NCBI GenBank assembly: GCA_030639035.1
Contig: DAOWDM010000185.1
Location: forward strand, 1 to 5,347
DNA length: 5,347 bases
Source: Alphaproteobacteria bacterium
GTDB lineage: Bacteria; Pseudomonadota; Alphaproteobacteria; DAOWDM01
Reading direction: 5' to 3'
The translations under genes and the position numbers were made by a program. Below are positions 1 through 5,347 of this stretch, in pieces. Below the pieces are notes generated by a model. That model saw nothing but the letters and a program-made list of their open reading frames with translations, was not told where the DNA came from and ran no database searches. Within the stretch, counting starts at the first letter, position 1. Every line of letters begins with the position of its first letter.

Positions 1-970
1 AAAATATTTTTTTATCAATGCCTTTGGTTAAACGCAATCCCATTAATATTAATTCTTCAATCCGCTCTGATGCAGACAGCTCTGTAGTTTCGCCATAAAT
101 GCCGTTTTTTATGTTTTGAACCCATTTTTGAGGAAGTTTTTCCTGAGTCCATGCCGTTGTTATAAAAGAATGGTTTTGTGTGATTCTGCTGTGAGCTCCC
201 GCTCCAACTCCTGCATAATCTCCGCCAAGCCAGTAAGTCATGTTGTGTTTACATTCTTTGCCATGATTGGAAATTTCATAGGCAGGCAAGCCAGCCGAAG
301 CTGTCATTTCCTGAGTCGTTTCAAACATTTCTACCGCTGTATTTTCATCTGGTAATTTGAGGTTTTTTCTTTGATGAAAAGGAGTGCCTTTTTCTATGGA
401 AAGCTGATAAAGCGACATATGATTTACATCAAATGTCAAAGCTTGTTCCAGTTCTTGTTTCCAATCACTTAAAGATTGTTCTGGTCTTGCATAAATTAAA
501 TCTATTGAAACATTTGAAAAAACTTTCTTTGCATTTTCAATAGCCTGCAAGGCTTCCTTTAAATTATGTTTTCGTCCTAAAAATTTTAATGCTTCATCGT
601 TTAAAGCTTGAATGCCAATAGAAAGACGATTGATTCCTGCGTTATAAAACTTTGAAAAATCATCAACAGTGGCTGGGTTTGCTTCCATTGATATTTCAAT
701 ATCAGGAGCAGTTTTCCATAGTTTTTGTACTGTTTTTATAACAGCTTCAACCGTCCTTGGATTCATCAAAGACGGCGTCCCTCCGCCAAAAAATATGCTG
801 GTAACCGTTTTTTCTGCTGTTAAGTGTGAAAAATGCTCAAGTTGTGCTAAATACGCATTTTCCAAACCATCGGTATTTTTTGTTCCAACAGCATAACTGT
901 TAAAATCGCAATATGGGCATTTTGACAAGCAAAAAGGCCAATGAATATATATCCCAAAACCTTCTTGCAT
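1..970 (-). CDS. hemW: HemW-like radical SAM protein (coproporphyrinogen III oxidase-like), 3' end cut off by the window
   Basis: The frame is open for 323 codons from ATG at 970 to the left edge; family members are about 375-400 residues, so some 50-70 C-terminal residues are missing. Seen: the radical SAM cluster motif C14-x3-C18-x2-C21 within IHWPFCLSKCPYCDF, the SAM-binding GGGTPS at 62-67, MEANP at 95-99, GINRLSIGIQ at 112-121, and HN-x2-YW-x-GGDYAGVGAGAHS at 242-261. Phe23, two residues after the third cysteine, replaces the fourth cysteine of the oxygen-independent oxidase HemN (CX3CX2CXC), so this is HemW rather than HemN. Known of the family: HemW binds a 4Fe-4S cluster and SAM, is cytoplasmic, and is implicated in heme handling or insertion rather than coproporphyrinogen oxidation. 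The ATG is the only possible start, because no in-frame ATG, GTG or TTG lies between it and an upstream stop. Its ribosome site is poor (AGG, 12 bases away, overlapping the stop of the preceding gene), which suggests translation coupled to that gene. Confidence 0.93.
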   Translation of the reverse strand, partial: MQEGFGIYIHWPFCLSKCPYCDFNSYAVGTKNTDGLENAYLAQLEHFSHLTAEKTVTSIFFGGGTPSLMNPRTVEAVIKTVQKLWKTAPDIEISMEANPATVDDFSKFYNAGINRLSIGIQALNDEALKFLGRKHNLKEALQAIENAKKVFSNVSIDLIYARPEQSLSDWKQELEQALTFDVNHMSLYQLSIEKGTPFHQRKNLKLPDENTAVEMFETTQEMTASAGLPAYEISNHGKECKHNMTYWLGGDYAGVGAGAHSRITQNHSFITTAWTQEKLPQKWVQNIKNGIYGETTELSASERIEELILMGLRLTKGIDKKIF

Positions 971-983
971 TGTTTTTGAAAAC

Positions 984-1994
984 CTAACGACCTTTTTTAT
1001 TAATTAAAAAGCTATTTAAAGCAAAAGAAGTCTTTTTAGGAATAGAAAAGTTATTGATAGAATAAAAGTTTTGTGTGATAGACACAGGGATTTCTGACAG
1101 ACTTTTATCAGTATTAAGCCCTGCCTTTTTTCTTCTTTCCATAAGATTACTAAGACTGTCTTTAACTTCTTTTGAAATGCTTAAAAAGTTATCTGTCTCG
1201 ATTTCTTTTGAATTCTTTTTGTAATACATGTCCCCATCATTATGGCAAACCATAGAAACAATCTCTTTGGCTGTTGCATTCTTGTCAAACTTGAACTCTT
1301 CAGCAAGTCCTTCTTCTTCATACATCTCCAATTCATCGACATAACCTTTGTCATAAGTCTCTCGAATAAAAGAATCGTTATGCCAACTTTCAAATGCATC
1401 TGTAAGGACTTCTTTTTTTGCATCTATAGTCTCTAGCCCATTTTTATTAATGGATTTTTCAATGGCTTTTGAAACAAACGGAGCATCAGAAATAAAATGT
1501 TTCCACGGCTTAGCAATACCAAGCTCTTTTAATTCCCATGCCGCCATGCCAGCATTTGCCTCTGCATCTGCTTCTGTAGTATGCATTAACATTAAAAATG
1601 ATTTAATATTGTTTCTATCAAGAGCAAAATCTACGCCATTATCAAACTGAACTGCGTGGCGTGCCTCATGGACTAGTGTTGCAACATTTTTATCATTTGA
1701 AAAAGAAGCGTTTAATGTAATTGTTTTATCATCAATATCACAAAAACCTAGAGAATCTATACCTGAAACAAGACTAATCGAATATCCAGCTTTATGAGAA
1801 GCTTCTAATGTTTTTCTAGCTGTTGGGCTTTTCGCAAGCATTTTTACTAATTTAGCTATGCGTTTTTTTTCTTTTTTACTTCCTTTGGCTTTGAACGGAA
1901 TATCTGAGGTTTTTGGTGTAGCATCATAAACAGCCTTAGCGTTTAATCTTTCAAAAGCTTTTATCATTGAAGGAGCTTTTTTATTGGCTGTCAT
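984..1994 (-). CDS. Putative zinc metallopeptidase with HEARH motif (DUF6782-like), function unknown
   Basis: This 336-residue protein has no signal peptide or membrane segment, so it is probably cytoplasmic. Residues 1-65 are Lys-rich and basic. A predicted edge strand (TITLNASF, 91-98) leads into a helix carrying H109-E110-A-R-H113, the HExxH zinc site. Glu141 and Glu145 in TTEADAEANA (139-148) are candidates for the third zinc ligand, as in gluzincins; the EAN portion recalls the E-x-E-A-N segment of ImmA/IrrE peptidases. From memory this arrangement fits the family called DUF6782, putative metallopeptidases; that name needs a profile search. Residues 215-240 are rich in Glu and Asp, and the last 35 residues are polar with no recognised domain. 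The ATG at 1994 has a good ribosome site (TAAGGA, 9 bases upstream). The stop is 13 bases before hemW on the same strand, so the two are probably cotranscribed. Substrate and role are unknown; peptidase activity is inferred from the motif only. Confidence 0.8.
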   Translation of the reverse strand: MTANKKAPSMIKAFERLNAKAVYDATPKTSDIPFKAKGSKKEKKRIAKLVKMLAKSPTARKTLEASHKAGYSISLVSGIDSLGFCDIDDKTITLNASFSNDKNVATLVHEARHAVQFDNGVDFALDRNNIKSFLMLMHTTEADAEANAGMAAWELKELGIAKPWKHFISDAPFVSKAIEKSINKNGLETIDAKKEVLTDAFESWHNDSFIRETYDKGYVDELEMYEEEGLAEEFKFDKNATAKEIVSMVCHNDGDMYYKKNSKEIETDNFLSISKEVKDSLSNLMERRKKAGLNTDKSLSEIPVSITQNFYSINNFSIPKKTSFALNSFLINKKGR

Positions 1995-2003
1995 ATCTGA
2001 TAT

Positions 2004-2009
2004 TCCTTA
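2004..2009 (-). promoter_or_regulatory. Ribosome binding site of the HEARH protein
   Basis: TAAGGA on the minus strand lies 9 bases before the ATG at 1994. It is the best Shine-Dalgarno match in the window and fixes the start of the metallopeptidase-like gene. Confidence 0.65.
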
Positions 2010-2061
2010 CGGATTGTTATTTAAATATTACCCAACAAAAGAATACAACATGTTAAACCAC

Positions 2062-2099
2062 AAAAAAAGAAAAATTTGTCAAAAACATATTTTCACAAA
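2062..2099 (-). terminator. Weak intrinsic terminator-like hairpin after clpA
   Basis: On the minus strand TTTGT (2099-2095) pairs with ACAAA (2079-2075). Inside that, after a G/G mismatch, AAAA (2093-2090) pairs with TTTT (2084-2081) around a 5-base loop. Thirteen bases that are all T but one follow (2074-2062). Position and T-tract suit a clpA terminator, but the stem has a single G-C pair, so it would be unstable and leaky. A second AT-only 5-bp dyad (2104-2108 with 2114-2118) spans the clpA stop codon. Read-through into the HEARH gene is plausible. Confidence 0.3.
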
Positions 2100-2109
2100 A
2101 ACTAAGAAA

Positions 2110-4374
2110 CTAATTCTTTATAGGTTTCTTTTTTACTTTAGCAAATTTAAAGTTTAGTTTTTTGTCTTTTACAGTTATTGACACTTCTCCGCCATGTTCT
2201 AGTTTGCCGAACAGGAGTTCTTCTGCCAGTGGTTTTTTGATGCTTTCCTGTATCAAACGAGCAATAGGTCTAGCTCCATTTTTTGCGTCATAGCCATTAT
2301 CTACAAGCCATTTCTTGGCTTTTTTATCAACTTTTATAGAGGTTTTCTTTTCCTTAAGCTGATTTTCAAGCTCTTTCAGGAATTTTTCTACAACAAGAAC
2401 AACTACTTCTGTAGGCAAGCTGTTAAATGGAATGACTGCATCTAATCTGTTTCTGAACTCTGGCGTAAACATTTTTTTCACAACTTCCATGTCTTCGCCA
2501 GCTCTGTCTTCACGGTTGAATCCCATTGGAGCTTTTGCTATTTCAGTAGCTCCTGCATTGGTGGTCATGATTAGAATAACGTTGGAAAAGTCGACTTTTT
2601 TACCGCTGTGGTCGGTGAGTTTTCCGTGATCCATAATCTGAAGCAAAATATTAAACAAATCGGGATGAGCTTTTTCAATTTCATCAAGCAAAAGCACACA
2701 ATGAGGTTGCTGGTCAATTGCATCGGTAAGCAAACCGCCCTGCTCGAATCCCACATAACCAGGAGGAGTCCCTATAAGCCGTGATACAGAATGTTTTTCC
2801 ATATATTCGGACATATCAAAACGTTTAAGTTCTATGTCCATAATTTGTGCAAGCTGTCGTGCAACTTCAGTTTTTCCTACACCAGTCGGTCCTGTGAAAA
2901 GATAGCTTCCGATAGGTTTTTCAGGCTCACGCAGTCCAGCTCTTGAAAGTTTTATTGAACTTGAAAGAGCTTCTATAGCTTTATCTTGACCGTAAACCCA
3001 TTTTTTCAACTCAGGCTCAAGGTCTTTTAGTGACTTTTTATCATCAGCGGATACGCTTTTAGGCGGTCTTCTGGCAATCATTGCCACAATGTTTTCAATA
3101 TCTTTTACAGTGATTTTTTTGCTTCGTTTTTCCTCTGGAAGAAGCATTCTTGCAGCTCCTACCTCGTCTATTACATCGATTGCTTTATCTGGTAATTTTT
3201 TATCTGTGATATAGCGTTCTGCAAGTTCTGCTGCTAATTTTAAAGCAGGCGGTGTGTAATGAACTTTGTGATGTTCCTCGAAATAACCTTTAAGACCGTT
3301 TAGAATTTGCACCGTTTCTTCAACTGAAGGCTCATTAACATCGATTTTCTGAAAACGCCTTGTAAGAGCTACATCTTTTTCAAAATGGTTTCTGTATTCT
3401 TTATAAGTGCTTGAGCCTATGCAGCGGATTTTTCCTGAAGACAAAGCAGGTTTCAACAGGTTGGAAGCATCCATAGAGCCACTGGAGGTAGCTCCTGCTC
3501 CTATTACCGTATGAATCTCGTCAATAAAAAGAATTGAATCTTCGTGTTCTTCAATAGCTTTTATTACATTTTTCAAACGTTCTTCAAAATCACCCCGATA
3601 GCGAGTTCCTGCAAGCAATGAACCCATATCCAAAGAGAATATTGTAGCGTCTTTTAATACATCAGGAATTTCGCCCTCATAGATTTTTCTTGCTAACCCT
3701 TCTGCAAGGGCAGTTTTTCCAACTCCTGAATCCCCGATATAAAGGGGATTGTTTTTAGCTCGGCGACATAAAACCTGAATAGTTCGGTCTATTTCTTTTT
3801 CTCTGCCAATAAGAGGGTCTATTTTCCCTTCTTTGGCTTTTTGGTTTAGGTTTACACAATAGGCTTCAAGAACATCAGCATCGTCTTTTTCATCGGCATC
3901 TTCAGTTGCTCCTTTGACCTTGCGGACTTTGCTTTTATCTGGAGCTTTTGCACTGCCGTGGGCAAGATATTTAACTACATCAAGTTTAGTCATATTTTGC
4001 TGTCTTAGAAAATATACAGCATGAGATTCCCGTTCTGGAAACAAAGCAACAAGAACATTTGCACCATTAATTTCTGTATTGCCAGAAGAATGAACATGAA
4101 TTATTGCTCTTTGAATTACTCGCTGAAAACTTGATGACGGCTCAGGTTTTGTTTCTTTGTTTGAAATAATGCCATTAAGATTATCTTCAATAAATGCTAT
4201 CAAATTCTGTTGAAGCAGCTCAATATCAATAGTACAAGCAAACATCACATCTCTGGCATCTTCATCATCAGTCAAAGCCAGCAGAAGATGCTCAAGCGTA
4301 ACAATTTCATGATTGAAAGATTCTGCTAGAACCAAAGCACGGTGAAGAGAATGTTCCATATTGTCTGTCAACAT
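2110..4374 (-). CDS. clpA: ATP-dependent Clp protease ATP-binding subunit ClpA
   Basis: Class I Clp/Hsp100 AAA+ unfoldase of 754 residues (E. coli ClpA is 758), apparently intact. It forms a cytoplasmic hexamer that threads substrates into ClpP. Domains: Clp N-domain, about 1-140, the ClpS docking platform; acidic linker, about 141-170; AAA module 1, about 171-440, with Walker A GDSGVGKT (214-221), pore loop RYRGD (258-262), Walker B ILFIDE (281-286) and Arg-finger region RR (339-340); AAA module 2, about 455-754, with Walker A GPTGVGKT (495-502), pore loop GYVGF (539-543), Walker B LLLDE (561-565), FRNR (640-643) and sensor-2 GARP (700-703). There is no long coiled-coil middle domain, which excludes ClpB and ClpC. 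The ClpP-contacting loop reads MGF (617-619), where IGL or IGF is usual. The start at 4374 is supported by GGAG 10 bases upstream and by position one base after the clpS stop; Met6 is a less likely alternative start. Confidence 0.98.
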   Translation of the reverse strand: MLTDNMEHSLHRALVLAESFNHEIVTLEHLLLALTDDEDARDVMFACTIDIELLQQNLIAFIEDNLNGIISNKETKPEPSSSFQRVIQRAIIHVHSSGNTEINGANVLVALFPERESHAVYFLRQQNMTKLDVVKYLAHGSAKAPDKSKVRKVKGATEDADEKDDADVLEAYCVNLNQKAKEGKIDPLIGREKEIDRTIQVLCRRAKNNPLYIGDSGVGKTALAEGLARKIYEGEIPDVLKDATIFSLDMGSLLAGTRYRGDFEERLKNVIKAIEEHEDSILFIDEIHTVIGAGATSSGSMDASNLLKPALSSGKIRCIGSSTYKEYRNHFEKDVALTRRFQKIDVNEPSVEETVQILNGLKGYFEEHHKVHYTPPALKLAAELAERYITDKKLPDKAIDVIDEVGAARMLLPEEKRSKKITVKDIENIVAMIARRPPKSVSADDKKSLKDLEPELKKWVYGQDKAIEALSSSIKLSRAGLREPEKPIGSYLFTGPTGVGKTEVARQLAQIMDIELKRFDMSEYMEKHSVSRLIGTPPGYVGFEQGGLLTDAIDQQPHCVLLLDEIEKAHPDLFNILLQIMDHGKLTDHSGKKVDFSNVILIMTTNAGATEIAKAPMGFNREDRAGEDMEVVKKMFTPEFRNRLDAVIPFNSLPTEVVVLVVEKFLKELENQLKEKKTSIKVDKKAKKWLVDNGYDAKNGARPIARLIQESIKKPLAEELLFGKLEHGGEVSITVKDKKLNFKFAKVKKKPIKN

Positions 4375-4375
4375 A

Positions 4376-4708
4376 TTATTCTTTCTCCACTTTGCATTGT
4401 AATGGGTGCTGGCTGCGTCTGGACAAGTCCATTACATGGGTTGTTTTAGTTTCAGCGACTTCATAAGTATAAATACCGCAAAGACCAACCCCTTGATTGT
4501 GAACATTCATGGTTATTTTTTCTGCTTCTACCTGATCTTTGTTGAAAAACCTTTTTAAGACATGAACGACAAAATCCATTGGCGTATAATCGTCATTAAG
4601 CAAAAGAACTTTATACATTGAAGGTTTTTTAGTCTTTGTGTGCGATTTTGTTGCAACGCCAGATTCAGTGCTTTCATCAGGATTATCTACATTCTCTTTG
4701 TCGCTCAT
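4376..4708 (-). CDS. clpS: ATP-dependent Clp protease adaptor ClpS
   Basis: This 110-residue protein (E. coli ClpS has 106) binds proteins with destabilising N-terminal residues, the bacterial N-degrons, and hands them to the ClpA N-domain. Residues 1-30 are a hydrophilic Ser/Thr/Lys/Glu-rich extension with no fold expected; in known ClpS proteins this flexible tail enters the ClpA pore. The core begins at YKVLLLNDDYTPMDFV. Asn38 and Asp39 correspond to the residues that bind the substrate alpha-amino group, Met44 to the pocket gatekeeper (E. coli Met40), and His70 to E. coli His66. The CGIYTYEVAETK block (77-88) and HPLQC (101-105) complete the family pattern. All recognition residues are present, so N-degron binding should be functional. 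The ATG at 4708 has a modest AGGT ribosome site 10 bases upstream and a TATAAT 33 bases upstream. The stop lies one base before the clpA start, and the pair forms an operon read leftwards. Confidence 0.97.
   Translation of the reverse strand: MSDKENVDNPDESTESGVATKSHTKTKKPSMYKVLLLNDDYTPMDFVVHVLKRFFNKDQVEAEKITMNVHNQGVGLCGIYTYEVAETKTTHVMDLSRRSQHPLQCKVEKE
4385..4388 (-). promoter_or_regulatory. clpA ribosome binding site inside the clpS 3' end
   Basis: GGAG on the minus strand, 10 bases before the clpA ATG, lies within the last codons of clpS. Together with the one-base gap between stop and start, it indicates translational coupling of clpS and clpA. Confidence 0.6.
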
Positions 4709-4741
4709 AATTTCTTATACCTATAATTTATATTGCACATA

Positions 4742-4747
4742 ATTATA
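4742..4747 (-). promoter_or_regulatory. Candidate -10 box of the clpS-clpA promoter
   Basis: A perfect TATAAT on the minus strand, preceded directly by TG, would start transcription about 25-28 bases before the clpS ATG. The positions 16-18 bases upstream (4764-4771) hold no recognisable -35 box, so the promoter is inferred from the -10 and its distance only. Confidence 0.45.
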
Positions 4748-4801
4748 CAGCAATAAATTCTCTTAATGATATCTTTAATTTCTTTGCAAATGAAAACCTT
4801 G

Positions 4802-4820
4802 CAGAATTATTTATAATCTG
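4802..4820. repeat. Near-palindrome, possible operator, in the divergent intergenic region
   Basis: CAGA(A)TTAT and ATAATCTG form an inverted repeat with 8 paired positions per arm, one unpaired A at 4806 and a 2-base centre. The loop is too short for an RNA hairpin of this register, so a protein-binding site is the likelier reading. Its right arm overlaps a plus-strand TATAAT at 4812-4817. It may regulate the rightward gene, but AT-rich DNA produces such dyads by chance fairly often. Confidence 0.3.
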
Positions 4821-4821
4821 A

Positions 4822-4848
4822 TTGACTGATGCAATATGGAACTATTAA
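4822..4848 (+). promoter_or_regulatory. Candidate promoter of the SH3-like secreted protein
   Basis: TTGACT (4822-4827) matches five of six bases of the -35 consensus. TATTAA (4843-4848) follows at 15 bases and TTAAAA (4845-4850) at 17. This would give a 5' leader of about 40 bases. An alternative is the exact TATAAT at 4812-4817, which has no matching -35 box 17 bases upstream. Confidence 0.35.
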
Positions 4849-4896
4849 AAACTAATATCAGTTGTAATTTAAAGTGCTTTGGGGAAACTAAACATA

Positions 4897-5347
4897 ATGA
4901 AAAATACATTCTTTAATTTTCTGAAAATAATGTTTGTCGTTTTTATGATGCTGGCTCAACCGTCAATTCTTTGTGCTGAAGACTCTTCAAAAGAGTTTGA
5001 AATTTTAAGCATAGAAGAAATCTATAAAGCAGATAATGATGTTTATATTTATACCGAACCATCTGACAACTCAAAAAAAATCGGGCAAATTTATAAAGAT
5101 AATAGCTTTACTGCCATAGGTAGGGTTGAAAGTACAGATTGGATTGTAGCGTTGTTTGCTGGGCAAAAAGGCTTTATTTATATGCCTTCATCACAAACGC
5201 TCGAAGAAACAAGTTCTGAAAATCCCGACATTCCTGCTGTTGTAGAAAAAGCTCCAGAAAAAGCAGACCTTGCTTCCATTGAAAATGAAAAAGCATTTGA
5301 TGAATGGGGGGAAATTAAAGACAGTTTAAATCCAGAAGAACTTGAAA
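4897..5347 (+). CDS. Secreted protein with N-terminal signal peptide and bacterial SH3-like domain, 3' end cut off by the window
   Basis: The frame is open for 150 codons to the right edge, with no stop. Residues 1-27 are a signal peptide: Lys2 and Lys10 flank the n-region, the hydrophobic core is IMFVVFMMLA (11-20), and likely cleavage is after Ala27 in LCA. Cys26 is not in a lipobox, because Leu precedes it, so a lipoprotein is unlikely. Residues 48-98 resemble a bacterial SH3 (SH3b) fold: a VYIYTEPS opening, K-x-I-G-x-I, a glycine turn at 75, the conserved TDW around Trp82, and the closing G-x-KGFIYMPSS. Such domains in exported proteins commonly bind cell wall or other ligands. Residues 100-150 are acidic, Glu/Lys/Ala-rich and probably disordered, with a repeated EKAPEKA pattern; no catalytic domain is visible before the edge. 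The ATG at 4897 is chosen because it gives a complete signal peptide; GGGGA lies 11 bases upstream. The gene diverges from clpS, with no obvious functional tie. Export is well supported, the domain moderately, and the full function is unknown. Confidence 0.82.
   Translation, partial: MKNTFFNFLKIMFVVFMMLAQPSILCAEDSSKEFEILSIEEIYKADNDVYIYTEPSDNSKKIGQIYKDNSFTAIGRVESTDWIVALFAGQKGFIYMPSSQTLEETSSENPDIPAVVEKAPEKADLASIENEKAFDEWGEIKDSLNPEELE

Larger units (their letters stand above)
1995..2109 (-). promoter_or_regulatory. Spacer between clpA and the HEARH gene; possible promoter
   Basis: These 115 AT-rich bases hold no gene. On the minus strand a perfect -35-like TTGACA sits at 2082-2077, but at 17-19 bases downstream there is only GGTTTA, GTTTAA or TTTAAC, which are poor -10 boxes. 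A second weak pair is TTGTAT followed 17-18 bases later by TTTAAAT, closer to the start codon. Either could give the HEARH gene and hemW their own transcript, but neither is convincing. The length of the gap, against 1 base between clpS and clpA, is the main argument for a separate transcription start. Confidence 0.3.

Noticed and set aside
116..896. Short plus-strand open frames of about 75-80 codons
   Set aside because: They lie antisense to hemW, whose frame is continuous with all family motifs; their translations look like Ser/Phe/Cys-rich reverse-strand shadows.
1..970. Assignment of the left gene as hemN
   Set aside because: The fourth cysteine of the HemN CX3CX2CXC motif is replaced by Phe23, and the N-terminus is short as in HemW.
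1181..1650. Small open frames on both strands inside the metallopeptidase-like gene
   Set aside because: They fully overlap the 336-residue frame, which has a good ribosome site and a recognisable motif; the shadows have no plausible start signals or domains.
2432..2756. Small open frames overlapping the second AAA module of clpA
   Set aside because: clpA is intact and highly conserved here, so these are frame shadows.
4825..4862. Inverted repeat ACTGAT...ATCAGT upstream of the SH3-like gene
   Set aside because: Six-base arms separated by 26 bases are expected by chance in AT-rich DNA, and no further pairing supports them.
4975..4982. Lipoprotein lipobox at Cys26 of the SH3-like protein
   Set aside because: The residues before Cys are Ser-Ile-Leu; position -1 should be Gly, Ala or Ser, so signal peptidase I cleavage after Ala27 fits better.

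Overview
The window is about 35% GC by eye and reads as a chromosomal segment of a low-GC alphaproteobacterium. HemW carries the alphaproteobacterial-style phrase DLIYARP and an ELILMGLRLTKGID-type tail. ClpA has the TLEHLLLALTDDEDA opening, and ClpS has the VGLCGIYTYEVAETK and HPLQC blocks typical of that class. A host- or gut-associated lineage is possible, given the base composition and the odd accessory gene, but the sequence does not prove it.

Layout from left to right: (1) 1-970, minus strand: most of hemW, a radical-SAM protein of the coproporphyrinogen-oxidase-like family; its C-terminus lies beyond the left edge. (2) 984-1994, minus: a 336-residue cytoplasmic protein with an HEARH zinc-peptidase motif, probably of the DUF6782 type, ending 13 bases before hemW. 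(3) 1995-2109: AT-rich spacer with weak terminator-like dyads and a TTGACA -35-like element. (4) 2110-4374, minus: clpA, the AAA+ unfoldase of the ClpAP protease, apparently complete. (5) 4376-4708, minus: clpS, the N-degron adaptor that delivers substrates to ClpA, ending one base before clpA. (6) 4709-4896: divergent intergenic region with a TATAAT on each strand and a near-palindrome. (7) 4897 to the right edge, plus: the first 150 codons of a secreted protein with a signal peptide and a bacterial SH3-like domain.

clpS and clpA are one translationally linked operon: ClpS recognises destabilising N-terminal residues, and ClpA unfolds these proteins into ClpP, which is not encoded here. The metallopeptidase-like gene and hemW follow on the same strand. 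They could be read through from clpSA or from their own start in the 115-base gap. No RNA gene, CRISPR array, insertion sequence or phage gene was seen. The least conventional element is the uncharacterised HEARH protein set between clpSA and hemW.
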